Both the position numbers and the translations under genes were made by a program. A stretch of 64,000 nucleotides of DNA, taken from CAZMGG01 sp964565715 (GTDB taxonomy: Bacteria > Planctomycetota > UBA1135 > UBA2386). This document shows positions 61,016 to 64,000 of the stretch, one piece after another. The stretch covers positions 1 through 64,000 of the forward strand of contig CAZMGG010000005.1 in assembly GCA_964565715.1 (NCBI GenBank), in the 5' to 3' direction. Positions within the stretch are counted from its first letter, which is position 1, and each line of letters begins with the position of its first letter. A model generated the notes under the pieces. The model made no database searches. It saw nothing but the letters and a program-made list of their open reading frames with translations, and was not told the DNA's origin.

Positions 61016-63379
61016 CTACCAGTCGCCGAACTCGGGCGGTTCGGCGGGCGGCGGCGGGGGCGGCGCATCACCGCCACCGCCGGGCGGCGGCGGCGGCTTG
61101 TAGTCGTCGAGGCGGTCGTCGGGCACGTGCCGCTTCTTCTTCTTCTGCTGTCCTTCCAGGATCGAACCGAACGACACGGCGCGCTTGGGATCGAGCTCCA
61201 TGTCGAACGCGGTCAGGTCCATCGGCGGCGGCTCGATCACGTCGACCTTGCCGCGGCGGTCGCGGCCGCGCGGCACGACGTCGACATCGCCCTCGCTACG
61301 CCCGTGACGGCCACCGCGGCCGCGGCGATCCTTGCGGTCCTTGCGGTCGCGCCGCTTGCTCTTGTCGCTGCCGCCCTGGCGCTGCTGGCCTTGACCTTGC
61401 TGCTGGCGCTGCGGTGGACCCTGGTTCTGGCGCGCCTGGACCTGCTGCTGGCCTTGCTGCTGGCCCTGCTGTTGGCCGCGGTCGTCCTGGCCGCGACGCC
61501 GGCGGCGCCGCCGGCGACGACCACCGCGGTCGTCCTGGTCGCGGCCCTGTTCCTGGGCCTGGTCGCCGGTCTCGCCATCGGGCCCGTCGCCGTCGGCGAA
61601 CGCCGCGCCCGCGTCCTGGGGATCGGCCGCATCGCCGGCAGACCAGTCCTGCAGGCCAGGGTCGCTGGGGAAGGGCAGATCCTGGTCCTGCGGGCCTGCG
61701 CCCGCCTCGTTGCCGCGACCGCCGCGCCGACGACGGCGCCGACGGCGCTTGCGCCGACCGCCGCCCTCGCCCTCGCCCTGCTGCCCGCCGGTCTGCGCGA
61801 ACGGCACCCGCGGATCGCCGCCGTCCTGGTCGGCTTCGTCCGGCGTGCCGTCGTCGGCGAGACCGCCGTCGGCGAGATCGCCCTCGGTGACGAAGGCGTC
61901 GATCTGCTCCGGGCCATCCTCGCCCTGCAGGCCGTCGGCGTCGTCCGGCGCGTCATCGCCTTGCGGCGCGTCCGCGTCGCCGGCGCCGTAGATCCGTTCC
62001 TCGCCGTCCTGTTCGCGGTCGCGGCCACCGCGCCGCCGCCGACGACGGCGCCGGCGGCGCCGGCCGCCGTGGTCCTCGTCACCCGCGTCGGCGTCGTGGC
62101 CACCGTCGTCGCTGCCGTCCTGGTTGCCGCTCGCGTCGCCGGCATCGCCGTCGCCAGCGTCGTCGACGGCCTGCCGCCGGCCCTTGCCGCGCACCAGGTC
62201 CTGCCAGTGCTCGACCACCGCGTGGTCGTGGCCGGTGGCCTGGCACCACAGTTCGAACAGGTCCAGCGCTTCGGGGAAGTACGGGCTGTGGACGAAGCCC
62301 TGCACGCGGTAGCGCTTCTCGTCGCGTTCGAGGAAGCGCGGGTGCACGCCGATCACGCGCTTCAGGCAGCCGGCGTCGCGGCGCGGCAGCCGCAGGTTCT
62401 GGCTGACCGGGCCGAGCACCTCCTCGACGACCGTCGAGCGGGCGCGGCCGGGGTTGTCCTCGGCCATCGCCGAGACCGGCAGCAGGAACAGGCAGGCCAG
62501 CAGCACGCCGTTCTGCGGCAGGTGGCCGTCCTGCACGCGGTGGTCCAGCGCCTCCAGGAGGCGCCAGAAGGTCACGCGCTGGCCCTGCGGCGCCGTCTGC
62601 AGGAAGTGGGCGACGGCCGGCACCAGCACCTTGAGGGCGCCGACGTCGCGCAGGAGCTGGAAGCTCTCGAGCGCGTGGCCCGAGCGCAGCAGGCGCAGGA
62701 TCTCCTCGAGCAGGCGCGGCGGCGCGGCGCGGGTCAGGTCCGGCGCCGTCTCCGCCATCGCCGCGAAGGTGTCGGGCTCGATGGTGAAGCCGAGGCGCCC
62801 GGCGAACTTGGCGGCGCGGATGATGCGCACCGGGTCCTCGCGGAAGCGCACCCGCGGATCGCCGATGGTGCGGATGATCCGCGCTTTCAGATCCGGCAGG
62901 CCGCCGGCGTAGTCGAGGATGCGATCCTCGTTGGGGTCGAGGAACAGGGCGTTGACGGTGAAGTCACGGCGCAGCGCGTCTTCCTCGGCGTTGCCGAACT
63001 CGTTGTCGCGAGTGATCAGCAGGTCGTCCTCGCTGTCCATCTGCGGCGTGCGCCGGAAGGTGGCCATCTCGAGGATCTTGGTGTTGCCGTGGAAGTGCAG
63101 GTGCGCCAGCTTGAAGCGGCGGCCGATGATCCGGCAGTTGCGGGGAAACGTACGCTTGACCTGCTGGGGCCGGGCCCCGGTGGCCATGTCGTAGTCCTTG
63201 GGCGTGCGGCCCAGGAGGAGGTCGCGGACGCAGCCGCCGACCAGGTAGGCCTCGTAACCCCGTTCGGCGAGTCGCTGGGCCGCCCGGACGGCGTCCTGGT
63301 CCAGAACTCGCGGATCGATGCCGGAGGGCGAAAGGATCGTGGGCTCGATCGTCGTAGGTCCTAGTGCTTGGGGAGTCAG
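61016..63379 (-). CDS. pcnB: poly(A)-polymerase/CCA-adding-type nucleotidyltransferase with a long Arg-block tail
   Basis: About 787 residues if translation begins at the non-canonical CTG 63379. ATG 63187 cannot be the start, because the catalytic YLVGGCVRDLLLG and PKDYDMAT (GG and DxD) are encoded before it, in the same open frame back to a TAG at 63395-63397 with no ATG, GTG or TTG there. Conserved core: GRRFKLAHLHF, RRDFTVNALF, RFREDPVRIIRAAKFAGRLGF (PcnB-like). After about residue 402 the tail is disordered, Asp/Gly/Gln-rich, with three Arg blocks at about residues 440-450, 542-552 and 621-629. It adds A to RNA 3' ends, probably targeting decay. Confidence 0.82.
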   Translation of the reverse strand: MTPQALGPTTIEPTILSPSGIDPRVLDQDAVRAAQRLAERGYEAYLVGGCVRDLLLGRTPKDYDMATGARPQQVKRTFPRNCRIIGRRFKLAHLHFHGNTKILEMATFRRTPQMDSEDDLLITRDNEFGNAEEDALRRDFTVNALFLDPNEDRILDYAGGLPDLKARIIRTIGDPRVRFREDPVRIIRAAKFAGRLGFTIEPDTFAAMAETAPDLTRAAPPRLLEEILRLLRSGHALESFQLLRDVGALKVLVPAVAHFLQTAPQGQRVTFWRLLEALDHRVQDGHLPQNGVLLACLFLLPVSAMAEDNPGRARSTVVEEVLGPVSQNLRLPRRDAGCLKRVIGVHPRFLERDEKRYRVQGFVHSPYFPEALDLFELWCQATGHDHAVVEHWQDLVRGKGRRQAVDDAGDGDAGDASGNQDGSDDGGHDADAGDEDHGGRRRRRRRRRRRGGRDREQDGEERIYGAGDADAPQGDDAPDDADGLQGEDGPEQIDAFVTEGDLADGGLADDGTPDEADQDGGDPRVPFAQTGGQQGEGEGGGRRKRRRRRRRRGGRGNEAGAGPQDQDLPFPSDPGLQDWSAGDAADPQDAGAAFADGDGPDGETGDQAQEQGRDQDDRGGRRRRRRRRRGQDDRGQQQGQQQGQQQVQARQNQGPPQRQQQGQGQQRQGGSDKSKRRDRKDRKDRRGRGGRHGRSEGDVDVVPRGRDRRGKVDVIEPPPMDLTAFDMELDPKRAVSFGSILEGQQKKKKRHVPDDRLDDYKPPPPPGGGGDAPPPPPPAEPPEFGDW

Positions 63380-63453
63380 AAGATGGGGAATCTTCTACCG
63401 ACCCTGCGGGCGGCTCTCAATGTCGCAGCGGGGGAAAGCCGCTTCGCCGGCCC

Positions 63454-64000
63454 CTACAACCGGACGATGCGGCCGTTCCGGAGGGTGCCGGCGGTGCCCT
63501 GGCCGCCCAGCAGGAGCAGGCTGCCGTCGGGCAGGACCGCGGCCGTGTGGCTGGCCCGGGGGGTGTCGAGGGGGGCCATGCTGGTCCAGGTGTTGGTGAC
63601 CGGGCTGAAGACCTCCACCCCGTCGATCGAGACCGGCGCGGTCAGGGTGCCGTTGGAGCCGCCGCAGACGGCGACCCGGCCATCGGGCAGCAGGGTGGCG
63701 CTGTGCAGGGCGCGGGCCTGGCTCAGGTTCACCGCGGTCCAGGTGTTGGCGGCGGGGTTGTAGTACTCGGCGTCGGCGATGGGGGCGGCGTTGGCGGCGT
63801 TGAGCAGGTCCGGCACCAGCACGCCGCCGGTGAGCAGCAGCCGGCCGTCGGTGAGGGTGACCTGGTTCTGGTCGTGGCCGGCCCGGCCGGCGCGCATGTT
63901 GGCGGCGTTGGACCAGGAGTTGGTGGCCGGGTTGTAGAGCTGGGCCTTGTTGGTGGAGGTGGCGCCGAGCGGGATGCCGAGGAAGAACGTCACCTCGACG
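63454..64000 (-). CDS. Kelch-repeat protein, 5' end beyond the window
   Basis: The visible 182 codons stay open to the window edge. The C-terminal part has Kelch blades: LYNPATNSWSNAANM, TDGRLLLTGGVL, YNPAANTWTAV, LLPDGRVAVCGGSN, FSPVTNTWTSMAPLDTPRASHTAAVLPDGSLLLLGGQG. It ends at TAG 63454-63456. It is likely secreted, as for the other Kelch gene, but the signal is not in view. Confidence 0.7.
   Translation of the reverse strand, partial: VEVTFFLGIPLGATSTNKAQLYNPATNSWSNAANMRAGRAGHDQNQVTLTDGRLLLTGGVLVPDLLNAANAAPIADAEYYNPAANTWTAVNLSQARALHSATLLPDGRVAVCGGSNGTLTAPVSIDGVEVFSPVTNTWTSMAPLDTPRASHTAAVLPDGSLLLLGGQGTAGTLRNGRIVRL

Noticed and set aside
63187..63187. ATG 63187 as the start of the poly(A) polymerase
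   Set aside because: It would remove the catalytic GG...DxD segment that is encoded just upstream in the same frame.

Overview
The window is about 64 kb of very GC-rich (roughly 70-75 % by eye), gene-dense bacterial chromosome. Several things point to a Planctomycetota-like bacterium, though this is an inference and not a placement: large secreted Kelch/beta-propeller proteins and lipoproteins, long low-complexity tails, few Shine-Dalgarno sites, and menaquinone genes of the futalosine type. There is no rRNA, recognisable tRNA, IS element, phage or CRISPR array. GTG starts and 4-base stop/start overlaps (ATGA, GTGA) are very common, so most genes lie in translationally coupled operons.

Layout. 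1-294: a 77-bp tandem hairpin repeat. 297-8031 (minus): ruvB-tgt-endonuclease/exonuclease/phosphatase-AhpD/CMD protein-propeller lipoprotein, then an XPB-like/Bax1-like pair and a YqaA membrane protein. The AhpD/CMD gene has an in-frame TGA where the second Cys of CxxC should be, so it is probably a selenoprotein. The XPB-like helicase has lost its ATPase motifs. 8084-12384 (plus): a truncated haemoglobin, then a lower-GC stretch with a Cys-rich secreted protein, a membrane-anchored beta-domain protein, a MauE-like membrane protein and a RecF/OLD-like ATPase. 12602-21654 (plus): a six-gene operon of semialdehyde dehydrogenase, aminotransferase, nitrilase-family hydrolase, Orn/Lys/Arg decarboxylase (with a one-base frameshift), biotin-carboxylase-like ATP-grasp ligase and a C45-type acyltransferase. 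It looks like an uncharacterised amine pathway. 21936-24932: a large propeller lipoprotein, followed by 62-bp tandem hairpin repeats.

25207-31159 (plus): menG, a CPBP protease, a ubiX homologue and a ubiA/mqnP homologue (menaquinone), then holA and mutL. 31171-36237 (minus): a DUF2868/DUF3482 membrane-GTPase pair and two secreted proteins. 36381-38932 (plus): an M16 peptidase pair. 38929-41674 (minus): hisS-nadD-polyprenyl-phosphate glycosyl-1-phosphate transferase. 42350-50059 (minus): miaA-asnB-flippase-AGCS symporter-rsmG; the symporter carries an inserted WD40 propeller. 50150-55641: metallophosphoesterase, yidC, chorismate mutase (minus) and a U32 protein. 55658-64000 (minus): Kelch protein, a FitAB/VapBC-type toxin-antitoxin pair with a palindromic operator, secreted and conserved hypothetical proteins, a Zn-dependent dehydrogenase, panB, a poly(A)-polymerase-type nucleotidyltransferase with a long tail containing three poly-Arg blocks, and a truncated Kelch gene at the edge.

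The strongest leads are the selenoprotein, the dead XPB next to an intact Bax1-type nuclease, the WD40-in-symporter fusion, the Arg-block tail on the poly(A) polymerase, and the decarboxylase/ATP-grasp operon. All calls come from reading the sequence and motif memory; no database search was run.
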